Counted from the stretch's first letter, positions 25,020 to 33,829 are shown. The stretch: 64,000 bases of DNA from Actinomadura luzonensis (GCF_022664455.2 NZ_JAKRKC020000002.1:2108001-2172000), one strand, 5' to 3'. The notes: generated from the letters alone by a model not told the origin. Numbers and translations are program-made.

Positions 25020-27134
25020 GTGGACCCCAGGGAAGTGATCGAGCGGGCGCGCGCCGAGGGGCGGACCGCGCTGACGGCTCCCGAGGGCCGGCTGCTGTGC
25101 GAGGCGTACGGCATCGCCACCCCCGGCGAGGGGCTGGCGGGCTCGGCCGGCGAGGCGGCGGAGATCGCGGAGAAGATCGGCCTCCCGGTCGTGCTGAAGA
25201 TCGTCTCGCCGGACATCCTGCACAAGACGGACGCGGGCGGCGTGCTGGTCGGCCTGCGGACGGCCGAGGAGGTGCGGGAGGGCTACGGGACCGTCCTCGC
25301 CAACGCCCGCGCGTACAACCCCGGCGCGAAGATCGACGGCGTCCAGGTGCAGCAGCTCGTCGGCGGCGGCCACGAGGTCATCGTCGGCGCGGTCACCGAC
25401 CCGACCTTCGGCAAGGTCGTGGCGTTCGGGCTCGGCGGGGTCCTGGTCGAGGTGCTGAAGGACGTGACCTTCCGGCTCGCCCCGGTCTCGGGTGACGACG
25501 CCCTCGCGATGCTGGACGACATCCGGGCGGCGGAGGTGCTGCGCGGGGCCCGCGGCGCCGAGCCCGTGGACCGGGCGGCGCTGGCCGGGCTGATCGAGCG
25601 CGTCGGCCGGCTGGTCACCGACCACCCGGAGATCGCCGAGGTCGACCTCAACCCCGTCTTCGCCGACGCCCGCGGCGCGGTGGCCGCCGACGTGCGGATC
25701 ATCGTCGGCGACCGGCCGGAGGAGGTCCGCCGGCTGCCGCGCGAGGAGATCCTGCGGCAGATGACGCGCATCTTCAAGCCGCGCTCGGTCGCCGTCATCG
25801 GCGCCTCCGCCGAGAACGGCAAGATCGGCAACTCGGTCATGCGCAACCTCATCGACGGCGGCTACCGGGGCCGGATCCTGCCGATCAACCCCAAGGCCGA
25901 CGAGATCCTGGGGCTGCCCGCGTACAAGAGCATCGCCGACGTGCCCGGCGACGTGGACGTGGCCGTCTTCGCCATCCCCGCCAAGTTCGTCGCCGCGGCG
26001 CTGGAGGAGGCGGGGGAGAAGGGCGTGGCCGGGGCGATCATGATCCCGTCCGGGTTCGCCGAGACCGGCAACGCCGAGGGCCAGCGGGAGATCGTGGAGA
26101 TCGCCCGGCGGCACGGCGTGCGCGTGCTCGGCCCCAACATCTACGGCTACTACTACACGCCGGAGAACCTCTGCGCGACCTTCTGCACCCCGTACGACGT
26201 GCGCGGCAGCGTGGCGCTGACCTCGCAGAGCGGCGGCATCGGCATGGCCATCCTGGGCTTCAGCCGCACCACCAGGATGGGCGTGTCCGCGATCGTCGGC
26301 GTCGGCAACAAGGCCGACGTGGACGAGGACGACCTGCTGACCTTCTTCGAGCAGGACGACAACACCAAGGCCGTCGCCATGCACCTGGAGGACCTCAAGG
26401 ACGGGCGCGGCTTCGTCGCGGCCGCCCGCCGGGTGGTCAGGGAGAAGCCGGTCATCGTGCTCAAGGCCGGGCGCACCGCGATGGGCGCGCGGGCCGCCGG
26501 CTCGCACACCGGCGCGCTCGCCGGCGACGACAAGGTCTACGACGACATCCTGCGCCAGGCCGGCGTGGTCCGCGCCCCCGGGCTCAACGACATGCTGGAG
26601 TACGCCCGCGCGCTGCCCCTGCTGCCCGCGCCGCGGGGCGAGAACGTCGTCATCATCACCGGGGCGGGCGGCTCCGGCGTGCTGCTGTCCGACGCCTGCG
26701 TGGACGCCGGGCTCACGCTCATGGACATCCCGCCCGACCTGGACACCGCCTTCCGCGCCTACATCCCCCCGTTCGGCGCGGCCGGCAACCCCATCGACAT
26801 CACCGGCGGCGAGCCGCCCTCGACCTACGGGAACACGGTCCGCCTCGGCCTCGCCGACGAGCGCATCCACGCGCTCGTCCTCGGCTACTGGCACACGATC
26901 GTGACGCCGCCGATGGTCTTCGCCGAGCTCGTCGCCCGGGTGGTGGCGGAGGAGAAGGAGAAGGGCAACGTCAAGCCGGTCGTGGCGTCGCTGGCCGGCG
27001 ACACCGAGGTTGAGGAGGCCTGCGAGTACCTGTTCGAGCACGGCGTGGTCGCGTACCCGTACACGACGGAGAAGCCCGTGGCGGTCCTCGGTGCCAAGTA
27101 CCGATGGGCCAGGGCTGCCGGACTGCTGCGCTAG
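25020..27134 (+). CDS. ADP-forming acyl-CoA synthetase, fused subunits
   Basis: 704 residues from GTG 25020, directly abutting the frc stop. The order is beta then alpha: an ATP-grasp domain first (LPVVLKIVSPDILHKTDAGG, then QQLVGGGHEVIVGAVTDPTF), then the CoA-binding Rossmann domain (SVAVIGASAENGKIGNSVMR) and the succinyl-CoA-ligase-like flavodoxin domain with ALTSQSGGIGMAI and SHTGALAG, which holds the phospho-His. Such enzymes make an acyl-CoA from acid, CoA and ATP, giving ADP. In this operon it may prime the CoA cycle by activating formate or oxalate, but acetate or another acid is possible. The substrate is inferred from context only. Confidence 0.82.
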   Translation: MDPREVIERARAEGRTALTAPEGRLLCEAYGIATPGEGLAGSAGEAAEIAEKIGLPVVLKIVSPDILHKTDAGGVLVGLRTAEEVREGYGTVLANARAYNPGAKIDGVQVQQLVGGGHEVIVGAVTDPTFGKVVAFGLGGVLVEVLKDVTFRLAPVSGDDALAMLDDIRAAEVLRGARGAEPVDRAALAGLIERVGRLVTDHPEIAEVDLNPVFADARGAVAADVRIIVGDRPEEVRRLPREEILRQMTRIFKPRSVAVIGASAENGKIGNSVMRNLIDGGYRGRILPINPKADEILGLPAYKSIADVPGDVDVAVFAIPAKFVAAALEEAGEKGVAGAIMIPSGFAETGNAEGQREIVEIARRHGVRVLGPNIYGYYYTPENLCATFCTPYDVRGSVALTSQSGGIGMAILGFSRTTRMGVSAIVGVGNKADVDEDDLLTFFEQDDNTKAVAMHLEDLKDGRGFVAAARRVVREKPVIVLKAGRTAMGARAAGSHTGALAGDDKVYDDILRQAGVVRAPGLNDMLEYARALPLLPAPRGENVVIITGAGGSGVLLSDACVDAGLTLMDIPPDLDTAFRAYIPPFGAAGNPIDITGGEPPSTYGNTVRLGLADERIHALVLGYWHTIVTPPMVFAELVARVVAEEKEKGNVKPVVASLAGDTEVEEACEYLFEHGVVAYPYTTEKPVAVLGAKYRWARAAGLLR

Positions 27135-27213
27135 AGCCAGGCGGAGCAGGACGGGGCGAGGGGGCTCATCGGGGCGCACGAGGAAGGCAACAAACCCCCC
27201 AGGAGGTCCGTAG

Positions 27214-28704
27214 GTGGACACATCGAACACACCACCGGCGACGGCCACGCCGCCGGTCGAGGATCAACGAGTATGGAAAGCGGGCCGGCTCGAGCCGATG
27301 CCCATCAGGAAGCTGCCGGACGCGCCGCCCTCGGTGCACGTGCTCGGGCCGACGGTCTTCCTGATCGCGCTGGGCGTGGGCATGGGCGAGTCGTACATGT
27401 GGCCGCGGCTGGTGCTGCTGTTCGGGCCGGAGATCAGGTGGCTGTTCCTGATCGGCGTGACCCTGCAGGCCGTGGTCATGCTGGAGATGGCGCGCTACGC
27501 CATGGCCACCGGGGAGAGCATCTTCTCCGGCGCGGCCCGGGTGTTCAAGCCGCTGATGTGGTTCTTCTTCGTCGTCGCCATCGCCGTCTACATCTGGCCG
27601 GGCCACCTGTCGGCCGGCGCGGCCGCCTTCGAGGAGATCACCGGCGTCCCGTGGGTGGCGACCGCGGTGGCCGGGCTCGTCTTCGTCGGGGTGATCTTCA
27701 CCCTCGCCAAGGTGATCTACAACCTGCTGGAGGTCGCGCTCTCGCTGCTGATCGGCACGCTCGTGCTCGGCACCGCCGTGGTCGCGGCCATGGTCGGCTC
27801 CTGGGGCGACGTGGCGACCACCCTCAGCGGCATGTTCTCCTTCGGCTACCTGCCGCCGGAGGCCATGACGTCCACCTGGTTCCCCGTCATCGTCGGGGCC
27901 TGCGCCTTCGCTGGCCCCTCGGGCATGCAGCAGATGTGGTACACGCTGCACCTGCGTGACTCGGGTGCCGGCATGGGCGCGCACCAGCCGCAGGTGCGCG
28001 GCCTGCGGCACGCGGGCGAGGAGGAGGAGCGGCCGGCCCGCGGGTTCATGTTCGACACCGACGACCCGGCCGAGATGGCCAAGTGGAAGGGCTGGCGGCG
28101 CTGGGTCACCTTCGACGCCATCCTGCTCTTCTGGGGCATCACCATGCTGGTCACGATCTCCTTCACGGTGATCGCCCAGTCGGCGGTGCGGATCGACCCG
28201 GCCGTGCGCACGGCCATCCAGGGCGACGACCGGGAAGTGGCGTTGAGCGCGATGTCCAACGCCGTCTCCTCGGCGGGCAGCTCGGTGCTCGGGGCCGTCT
28301 TCCTCGGGTTCATCGCGCTGATCGGCCTGAACGCGACGCTCGGCCTGTTCGACTCGTTCTCGCGCGGCCAGGCCGACATGACCTTCCACTTCGTCCCCGG
28401 GGCGAAGAAACTGGGCATGTCCCGGCTCTACGCGATCTTCCTGTGGGGCGTCATCCTCTTCGGCATCCTGATCCTGCTGTTCGGGCCGGCCGACGGGCCG
28501 AGCGGGATCCTCGACACGCTGGCGTTCCTGTCGACGTTCGCTATGGGGGCGTACTGCGTGACGCTGCTGCTGGTGAACAACCGCATGCTGCCCAAGCCGA
28601 TCCGGCCCAGGTGGTGGTCGAACGCGATCATCGGCTTCGGCGCGGTGTTCTACCTGGGGATGCTGTTCTACAGCCTCTTCGCCTTCGGCGTGGTCGTGGG
28701 CTGA
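27214..28704 (+). CDS. Nramp-fold transporter without metal-binding motifs
   Basis: 496 residues from GTG 27214, with AGGAGG upstream. It has about 11 hydrophobic segments arranged as in Nramp (SLC11) proteins. In true Nramps, helix 1 carries DPGN and helix 6 MPH; here those places read GVGMGESYMWP and AGPSGMQQMWYTLH, so both halves of the metal site are gone. A 60-residue charged insert (~255-295) follows helix 6. It belongs to a little-studied Nramp-like branch. Placed in the oxalate operon, it may carry an organic anion, or oxalate with a cation. Its stop overlaps the start of the next membrane-protein gene, which suggests a two-protein unit. Confidence 0.8.
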   Translation: MDTSNTPPATATPPVEDQRVWKAGRLEPMPIRKLPDAPPSVHVLGPTVFLIALGVGMGESYMWPRLVLLFGPEIRWLFLIGVTLQAVVMLEMARYAMATGESIFSGAARVFKPLMWFFFVVAIAVYIWPGHLSAGAAAFEEITGVPWVATAVAGLVFVGVIFTLAKVIYNLLEVALSLLIGTLVLGTAVVAAMVGSWGDVATTLSGMFSFGYLPPEAMTSTWFPVIVGACAFAGPSGMQQMWYTLHLRDSGAGMGAHQPQVRGLRHAGEEEERPARGFMFDTDDPAEMAKWKGWRRWVTFDAILLFWGITMLVTISFTVIAQSAVRIDPAVRTAIQGDDREVALSAMSNAVSSAGSSVLGAVFLGFIALIGLNATLGLFDSFSRGQADMTFHFVPGAKKLGMSRLYAIFLWGVILFGILILLFGPADGPSGILDTLAFLSTFAMGAYCVTLLLVNNRMLPKPIRPRWWSNAIIGFGAVFYLGMLFYSLFAFGVVVG

Positions 28705-29195
28705 TGGACAGACGGCACAGTTTCGAACTCGCCCTCCCGGGGGCGACCATCGGAGCCGTCGCCGGTGCCATGGCCGGTGGGCTGACCCTGTTCGCGGGGG
28801 CGCCCACCGGACTGGCCGCGCTGGCGGCACTGGCGCTGGCCGCGCCGCTCGCCCTGTTCGGCGGGCTGTACGGCGTCCTCGTCGGGCACGGCGTGCTCCG
28901 GCCCGGCACCTTCGGGCCGGCCGGTCTCTACTGGATGGCGGCCTTCCCCCTGTCCCGGCTGCTGCAGGAGAGCGTGGTGGGCCTCGGCATGGCCGACGGC
29001 GTGCTCGCCTTCCTCGCCTACCAGGCCATGGTCAGCCTCGGCTTCGCCATCGGCTTCGTCTGGCTGCACGAGCGGGTCATGCCGTACTGGCTGGCGCGCC
29101 GCGCGGACGTCAACCCGCGAGCGGCGGAGCTGCTCGGCGTCTACGTCAGGTACGCCACTCTGCTGCGCGCCAGAAAGAAGGGAAGCAGGCGGTGA
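28704..29195 (+). CDS. Small membrane protein, partner of the Nramp-like transporter
   Basis: 163 residues from ATG 28704, which overlaps the transporter stop (TGATG). It shows about four hydrophobic segments (for example LAALAALALAAPLALFGGLY, and AYQAMVSLGFAIGFVWLHERV) and a basic C-terminal tail (RYATLLRARKKGSRR). I do not recognise a family. The strict overlap with the genes before and after implies equal expression, so it may be a subunit or a stabiliser of the transporter. It could also be an independent membrane protein. Confidence 0.75.
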   Translation: MDRRHSFELALPGATIGAVAGAMAGGLTLFAGAPTGLAALAALALAAPLALFGGLYGVLVGHGVLRPGTFGPAGLYWMAAFPLSRLLQESVVGLGMADGVLAFLAYQAMVSLGFAIGFVWLHERVMPYWLARRADVNPRAAELLGVYVRYATLLRARKKGSRR

Positions 29196-30163
29196 ACCTG
29201 CCCCTCTGGATCTGGGCGGCCACCATCGGGGGGTTCGCCCTCGTCATCGCGGTCGACTTCTGGATGGTGGCCCGCAACCCGCACGAACCGTCGATGCGCG
29301 AGTGCGTCGGCTGGGTGTCGTTCTACGTCGCCCTGGCCGCGGCCTTCGGGGCGGGGCTGCTCCTGCTGTCCGGCCCCGGGCACGGCGGGGAGTTCTTCGC
29401 CGGCTGGATCACCGAGTACTCGCTGAGCGTGGACAACCTCTTCGTGTTCCTGCTGATCATGAGCAGGTTCCAGGTGCCGCGCCAGTACCGGCAGAAGGTG
29501 CTGCTCATCGGCATCGTGCTGGCGCTGGTCATGCGCGGGGCGTTCATCGCGGCCGGCGCGGGGGCGGTCCAGCGCTTCGACTGGCTGTTCTACGTGTTCG
29601 GCGCCTTCCTCGTCTACACGGCGTGGAAGCTCATCGGGCACGAGGACGAGGAGGCGGAGTTCTCCGAGAACCTCGCGCTGCGGACCGTGCGCCGGGTGCT
29701 GCCGACCACGGACACCTACCACGGCGCCCGCCTCACCGTGCACCACGGGCGCCGGACGGTGACCCCGATGCTGATCGTGATGGTCGCCATCGGGACCACC
29801 GACCTGCTGTTCGCGCTCGACTCCATCCCGGCCATCTTCGGGCTCACCAAGGAGCCCTACCTGGTGTTCACCGCCAACGCCTTCGCCCTCATGGGGCTGC
29901 GGCAGCTCTTCTTCCTCATCGGCGGCCTGCTCGACCGGCTCGTCTACCTGAGCAAGGGGCTGTCGGTGGTGCTCGCCTTCATCGGGGTGAAGCTGATCAT
30001 GGAGGCGCTGCACCACGACGGCGTGTCCTGGGCGCCGGAGATCCCGATCCTGGTCTCCCTCGGCGTCATCGTCGGGACCCTCGCCGTCACCACGGTGCTG
30101 AGCCTGGTCAAGTCGGCCCGGGACGCCAGGAGGGCGAAGGAGCCCGAGCCGGTGAAGCGCTGA
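29192..30163 (+). CDS. TerC-family membrane protein
   Basis: 323 residues from GTG 29192 (GTGA overlap with the preceding stop). Eight or nine helices with the TerC/Alx motifs: TEYSLSVDNLFVFLLIMSRF in an early helix and GTTDLLFALDSIPAIFGLTK later, each with the conserved Asp residues of the presumed ion path, then FIGVKLIMEAL. TerC/Alx relatives export manganese or load metal onto secreted proteins. As last gene of the oxalate operon it might offset metal disturbance caused by oxalate, a strong chelator. That link is inference. Confidence 0.85.
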   Translation: MNLPLWIWAATIGGFALVIAVDFWMVARNPHEPSMRECVGWVSFYVALAAAFGAGLLLLSGPGHGGEFFAGWITEYSLSVDNLFVFLLIMSRFQVPRQYRQKVLLIGIVLALVMRGAFIAAGAGAVQRFDWLFYVFGAFLVYTAWKLIGHEDEEAEFSENLALRTVRRVLPTTDTYHGARLTVHHGRRTVTPMLIVMVAIGTTDLLFALDSIPAIFGLTKEPYLVFTANAFALMGLRQLFFLIGGLLDRLVYLSKGLSVVLAFIGVKLIMEALHHDGVSWAPEIPILVSLGVIVGTLAVTTVLSLVKSARDARRAKEPEPVKR

Positions 30164-30213
30164 CCACGCCACGGCGGGGCGTCGTCCTCCTGAGGCGCTC
30201 TCGCCGCGGCCCG

Positions 30214-30396
30214 TCAGTGCCGCGGACTCCGGTGGACGTCGTGCTCGGCGGCCCACCGCCGCAGGTAGCGCTCGGCGTCGTCGGCCGAGTGGTGCTTGCG
30301 CAGGGCCGTGCTCAGCCCGAGGCCGAGCATGCGGCCGTCGGCGGGCCAGCCCGCCGGATCCGCGAGGAGAAAGCGGAGAAACGCTCTCATGGTCAT
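30214..30396 (-). CDS. Small hypothetical protein (60 aa)
   Basis: Sixty codons reading MTMRAFLRFLLADPAGWPAD and onward, with GC-rich third positions. GGGAGG lies 2 bases before the first ATG and 8 bases before the third-codon ATG (30390), so the shorter form beginning MRAFLRFL is the better start by spacing. It has an amphipathic, Arg- and Leu-rich start and a charged end and is probably soluble. No function is apparent. It sits between terC and the GntR gene without sharing their operator. Confidence 0.55.
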   Translation of the reverse strand: MTMRAFLRFLLADPAGWPADGRMLGLGLSTALRKHHSADDAERYLRRWAAEHDVHRSPRH

Positions 30397-30480
30397 GCAC
30401 CTCCCATCCGTGCGGCTCCATCCTCTTCCCGAGGTGTTTCGGAGCGGGTGTCGCGGTGTGAACGTCAGGTCAAGCGGCCC

Positions 30481-31215
30481 TCAGCCCGCCGTGCGGCGAC
30501 GCCGGCGCACCGGCTTCGGCGCGGGCTGGACGGGCTCCTTCTCCCGCTGCGCCATGTAGGACTCGCGGGTGTGCTCGGTGTGCTCGCGCATGATCTGCGC
30601 CGCGCGGCCCTCGTCACCGGCCTCGATGGCGTCGATCAGGCTCGTGTGCTCCTCCCAGGAGGCCATGCCGCGCCGGCGGGCCACCGGGGTGTGGTACCAC
30701 CGCACCCGCCTGGCCACCTGGCTGGTCAGCTCGGCCAGCACCTTGTTGCCGGACAGCGCGGTCACCAGGGCGTGCAGCTCGGAGTTGGTGGCCACGGCGG
30801 CGTCCACGTCGTCGGCCTCGACGGCGGCGATGCCGCGCGCGCAGAGCGCGCGCAGCCGTTTCACGCCGTCGCGGTCGGCGTGCTGGGCGGCCAGCCGCGC
30901 CGACTCGGTCTCCAGCAGCGCCCGTACGGCGAGCAGCTGGTCGGCCTCCTCTACGGTGGGCACGTGCACGAACGCGCCCTGGCCGGGATGCAGGTCCACC
31001 CAGCCCTCGCCGCTGAGCTGCTGAAGGGCCTCGCGCACCGGCTGCCTGGAGACGCCGAGGAGGTCGGCCAGCTCGCTCTCGACCAGGTGCTGGCCGGGCT
31101 TGAGCTGGCCGGAGACGATCAGCTCCTGGATGGCCTCGATGACGCTCTCGCGCAGCGTGGCGGGGCGCTGGATCTTGGCGGCCGCCGGCTGACCGGCCTG
31201 CTCCGACAGCAACAT
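30481..31215 (-). CDS. GntR-family regulator with FCD domain, probable regulator of the oxalate block
   Basis: 244 residues from ATG 31215, five bases after GGAGAGG; a GTG two codons earlier is less well spaced. The N-terminal winged helix (SVIEAIQELIVSGQLKPGQH, then ESELADLLGVSRQPVREALQ) is GntR, and the helical C-terminus with three metal or ligand His/Asp positions (SELHALV, WYHTPVA, EEHTSLIDAI, REHTEHT) is the FCD effector domain. Regulators of this class often bind carboxylates. The 17-bp element shared by all units of the block also lies 43 bp before this start, so it probably controls itself and the whole block. The C-terminus is unusually basic (PKPVRRRRRTAG). Confidence 0.88.
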   Translation of the reverse strand: MLLSEQAGQPAAAKIQRPATLRESVIEAIQELIVSGQLKPGQHLVESELADLLGVSRQPVREALQQLSGEGWVDLHPGQGAFVHVPTVEEADQLLAVRALLETESARLAAQHADRDGVKRLRALCARGIAAVEADDVDAAVATNSELHALVTALSGNKVLAELTSQVARRVRWYHTPVARRRGMASWEEHTSLIDAIEAGDEGRAAQIMREHTEHTRESYMAQREKEPVQPAPKPVRRRRRTAG

Positions 31216-31257
31216 GGTCACCTCTCCAGGAGCCGTTAATGGTTTTTGGTCGACTGC

Positions 31258-31274
31258 CTACAGCATACCGTTCG
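31258..31274. promoter_or_regulatory. GntR-regulon operator, site F (own gene)
   Basis: On the minus strand CGAACGGTATGCTGTAG matches 13 of 17 positions of site C and the central ACGGTATGC exactly. It lies 43 bp before the GntR start, as expected for autoregulation. It is the weakest of the six sites. Confidence 0.55.
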
Positions 31275-31313
31275 CCGCGCCAACGCGGCCGGTGAACCTC
31301 GTCACAGGGGTGG

Positions 31314-32603
31314 TCAGGCGGGCAGCGTGACCGGCAGGCCGGGCAGCCGCAGGCGGAGCGCGGCCAGGGCGGGCAGGGCCGCGAGCGCCGCGGCGACCGG
31401 CAGGGCGGTCGCGGGGGCGCTCAGCGCGGCGGCGGCCAGCACGGCCGCGCCGGCGCCCGCGAGGGCCTTGGCGCTGTAGACGACGGCGTGGATCTCGCCG
31501 TGCCGCTCCACGCCGAAGAACTCGCGGACGAGGCTGGCGAGCAGCGGGTAGAACGCCCCGCCGCCCAGCCCGGCGGCCACGGCGCCGAGCCACAGCAGCA
31601 CCTCCCGCCCGCCCGGATGCGGGGCGGCGGGCGGCGCGACGGCGGCCGTCAGCAGGAGCTGGCCGAGGGCGAGCGAGCCGAGCACGGCGGCCAGCGTGCG
31701 GCGCCGGCCGAACCGCTCCGAGCAGCGCATCGCCAGCGACCGGCCGGCGCCGTTCAGCGCCACCAGCACCGCCACCGCCGCCCACGACCCGGTCGCCGCC
31801 ACCACGACCACGTCGGCCACGGACACCGCGCCCGCGCAGGTCAGGATGAGCGCGAGGGCGGGCAGCGCGCGGGTGCGCAGGGCCTGGGGGAGGAGGAACT
31901 GGCGGGCCGCGTCCGGGGTGACGCGCAGCCGGGCCGCGTCCAGGGCGTAGGTGCGCGGGTCGAGGTCGCCGGGCCACCACAGCGCGGGGGCCGGGCGCAG
32001 CCGCCGCGCGGCCGCCCCGACGGCGACGGCGGCCACGGCCGCGGCGGTCAGGAACGCGGCCGGCGTCGCGCCCGGGGCGAGCCCGGCCCACACCAGGAAC
32101 GGGACCGCGCCGTAGCCGAAGGCCCCGGTGGCGAGCCCGACCCGGGCGGCGGCCCGCTCCGGGTACCAGGAGGCGACGACCTCGCAGCACACGCCGTAGA
32201 CCAGGCCCGCGCCGAGGCCGCCGAGCAGCGCGTACCCGGCGAACGCCACGACCCCCGCCATCACCGCCCCCGCCGCCGCCCCCGCCGCCGGCCCGGCCAG
32301 CCCGGCGGCGGCCAGGCCGGTCGCGCTCAGCGCCGCGCCGGCCGCCAGCGCCGGGCGTACGCCGAGCCGGCCCCGGCGCACCAGGCGCAGCGCGGGCAGC
32401 GCGCCCGCGGCCTGGCAGGCGATCCAGGCGGCGAGCAGGGTGAGGCCCGCGCCCTCGCGGGCGAGGAGGGCGGCGAAGCCGTACTGGAGGGGGCTGATCG
32501 CCGCCATGGCGGCGAGGGCGAGCCGGAACATGCGGGTGCGGTCGGCGGGGACGGGCCCGGGGAGGTACGTGCGCCCGCGCCAGTCTCGGATTGCATTCTC
32601 CAT
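31314..32603 (-). CDS. MFS transporter of the oxalate/formate antiporter (OFA) type
   Basis: 429 residues from ATG 32603. Twelve hydrophobic segments; the OFA-like signature is LQYGFAALL in helix 1 and YGVCCEVVASWYPERAAARV followed by GLATGAFGYGAVPFLVW in the helix 4-5 region. The loop DPRTYALDAARLRVTPDAAR separates the halves. It is a likely importer of oxalate or exchanger of oxalate for formate. The start is uncertain: ATG 32603 lies inside the operator and has no RBS, so initiation may be leaderless, or begin at a later codon. Ala/Val/Leu content is extreme even for a transporter. Confidence 0.75.
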   Translation of the reverse strand: MENAIRDWRGRTYLPGPVPADRTRMFRLALAAMAAISPLQYGFAALLAREGAGLTLLAAWIACQAAGALPALRLVRRGRLGVRPALAAGAALSATGLAAAGLAGPAAGAAAGAVMAGVVAFAGYALLGGLGAGLVYGVCCEVVASWYPERAAARVGLATGAFGYGAVPFLVWAGLAPGATPAAFLTAAAVAAVAVGAAARRLRPAPALWWPGDLDPRTYALDAARLRVTPDAARQFLLPQALRTRALPALALILTCAGAVSVADVVVVAATGSWAAVAVLVALNGAGRSLAMRCSERFGRRRTLAAVLGSLALGQLLLTAAVAPPAAPHPGGREVLLWLGAVAAGLGGGAFYPLLASLVREFFGVERHGEIHAVVYSAKALAGAGAAVLAAAALSAPATALPVAAALAALPALAALRLRLPGLPVTLPA

Positions 32604-32617
32604 ACTGTATGGAGTAT
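32601..32617. promoter_or_regulatory. GntR-regulon operator, site D (MFS transporter)
   Basis: CATACTGTATGGAGTAT; the sub-sequence CCATAC-T-GTATGG (32600-32612) is a perfect palindrome. It covers the start codon of the MFS gene on the minus strand. Confidence 0.65.
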
Positions 32618-32660
32618 CCCGCTCTCGGATTCCTGTCGAGGCCCTGGACGGAGAATATTC

Positions 32661-32677
32661 CATACGGTATACCGTAG
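32661..32677. promoter_or_regulatory. GntR-regulon operator, site E (sucCD-like / glyoxylate operon)
   Basis: CATACGGTATACCGTAG contains the perfect 14-bp palindrome TACGGTATACCGTA (32663-32676), the most symmetrical of the six sites. It lies 16 bp before ATG 32693. Sites D and E are one 60-bp unit centre to centre between divergent genes and could be bound together. Confidence 0.72.
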
Positions 32678-32692
32678 ACAAAGGAGGCTCGC

Positions 32693-33826
32693 ATGGACCT
32701 GTACGAACACCAGGCGAAGGAGCTCTTCGGGCGGCACGGCATCCCGGTACCGCGCGGCGCGGTCGCGGCCACCCCGGCCGAGGCCCGGGCGATCGCGGCC
32801 GAGCTGAACCAGCCCGTGGTCATCAAGGCCCAGGTCAAGACCGGCGGACGCGGCAAGGCCGGCGGCATCAGACCGGCCGCCGGGCCGGCCTCGGCCGAGC
32901 AGGAGGCCGCCCGCGTGCTGGGCATGGACATCAAGGGACACCGCACGCGCCGCGTCCTGGTGGAGGCGGCGACGGTGCCGTTCGAGGAGTACTACGCCGC
33001 CTTCCTGGTGGACCGCGCCGAGGGCGGGTTCCTGGCGATGGTGTCCGGCCAGGGCGGCATGGAGATCGAGGAGCTGGCGGCGAGCGACCCCGACGCCGTC
33101 GTCCGGCTCCCCGTGGACCCGGTCACCGGCGTCGACGCCGGCACCGCGCGGCTGCTGGCCGCCAGGGCCGGCCTGCCCGAGCAGGCCGCCGAGGCGCTGG
33201 AGCGGCTGTGGCGGGTGCTGGTCGCCGAGGACGCCCTGCTGGTCGAGGTCAACCCGCTCGTCTGCACCACCGACCAGCGCATCGTGGCGCTCGACGGCAA
33301 GGTCACCCTGGACGGCAACGCCGCCTTCCGGCACCGGCGCGACCTCGCCGAGCCGTCCGACGGCGGCCTGGAGGACCGCGCCCGCGCCAAAGGGCTCAAC
33401 TACGTCAAGCTCGACGGCTCGGTGGGCGTCATCGGCAACGGCGCGGGGCTGGTGATGAGCACCCTCGACGTGGTGGCCGGCGCGGGCGCGGCCCCGGCGA
33501 ACTTCCTGGACATCGGCGGCGGCGCCTCCGCCCAGGTGATGGCCGACGGGCTGGAGATCATCCTGGCCGACCCGGACGTGCGCTCGGTGCTGGTCAACGT
33601 CTTCGGCGGCATCACGGCCTGCGACGCGGTGGCCAACGGCATCGTCACCGCCCTCGAACTCCTCGGCGAGCGCGGCCGCGGCCGGCCCATCGTCGTGCGC
33701 CTGGACGGCAACAACGCCGAGCTCGGCCGGCGCATCCTCGACGAGGCCCGGCACCCGGCCGTCCGCCAGGTCTCCACCATGGACGGCGCCGCCGCCACGG
33801 CGGCCGGACTCGCGGCAGGGGCGTGA
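32693..33826 (+). CDS. Succinyl-CoA-ligase-like beta subunit
   Basis: 377 residues from ATG 32693 with AAGGAGG seven bases upstream. ATP-grasp protein of the SucC type: MDLYEHQAKELFGRHGIPVP at the start, IKAQVKTGGRGKAGGI in the ATP-binding part, VEVNPLV, and the CoA-ligase part ANFLDIGGGA and VNVFGGITACDAVANGI. It pairs with the alpha subunit three bases downstream. Because it heads a glyoxylate operon under the oxalate operator and is probably not the TCA-cycle copy, it may activate another dicarboxylate such as oxalate, malate (MtkA type) or a C3 acid. Its real substrate is open. Confidence 0.82.
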   Translation: MDLYEHQAKELFGRHGIPVPRGAVAATPAEARAIAAELNQPVVIKAQVKTGGRGKAGGIRPAAGPASAEQEAARVLGMDIKGHRTRRVLVEAATVPFEEYYAAFLVDRAEGGFLAMVSGQGGMEIEELAASDPDAVVRLPVDPVTGVDAGTARLLAARAGLPEQAAEALERLWRVLVAEDALLVEVNPLVCTTDQRIVALDGKVTLDGNAAFRHRRDLAEPSDGGLEDRARAKGLNYVKLDGSVGVIGNGAGLVMSTLDVVAGAGAAPANFLDIGGGASAQVMADGLEIILADPDVRSVLVNVFGGITACDAVANGIVTALELLGERGRGRPIVVRLDGNNAELGRRILDEARHPAVRQVSTMDGAAATAAGLAAGA

Positions 33827-33829
33827 CAG

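Noticed and set aside
23610..27248. A 1212-codon minus-strand open frame opposite frc and the acyl-CoA synthetase
   Set aside because: It is an antisense shadow in high-GC DNA with low-complexity composition and no RBS or family match.
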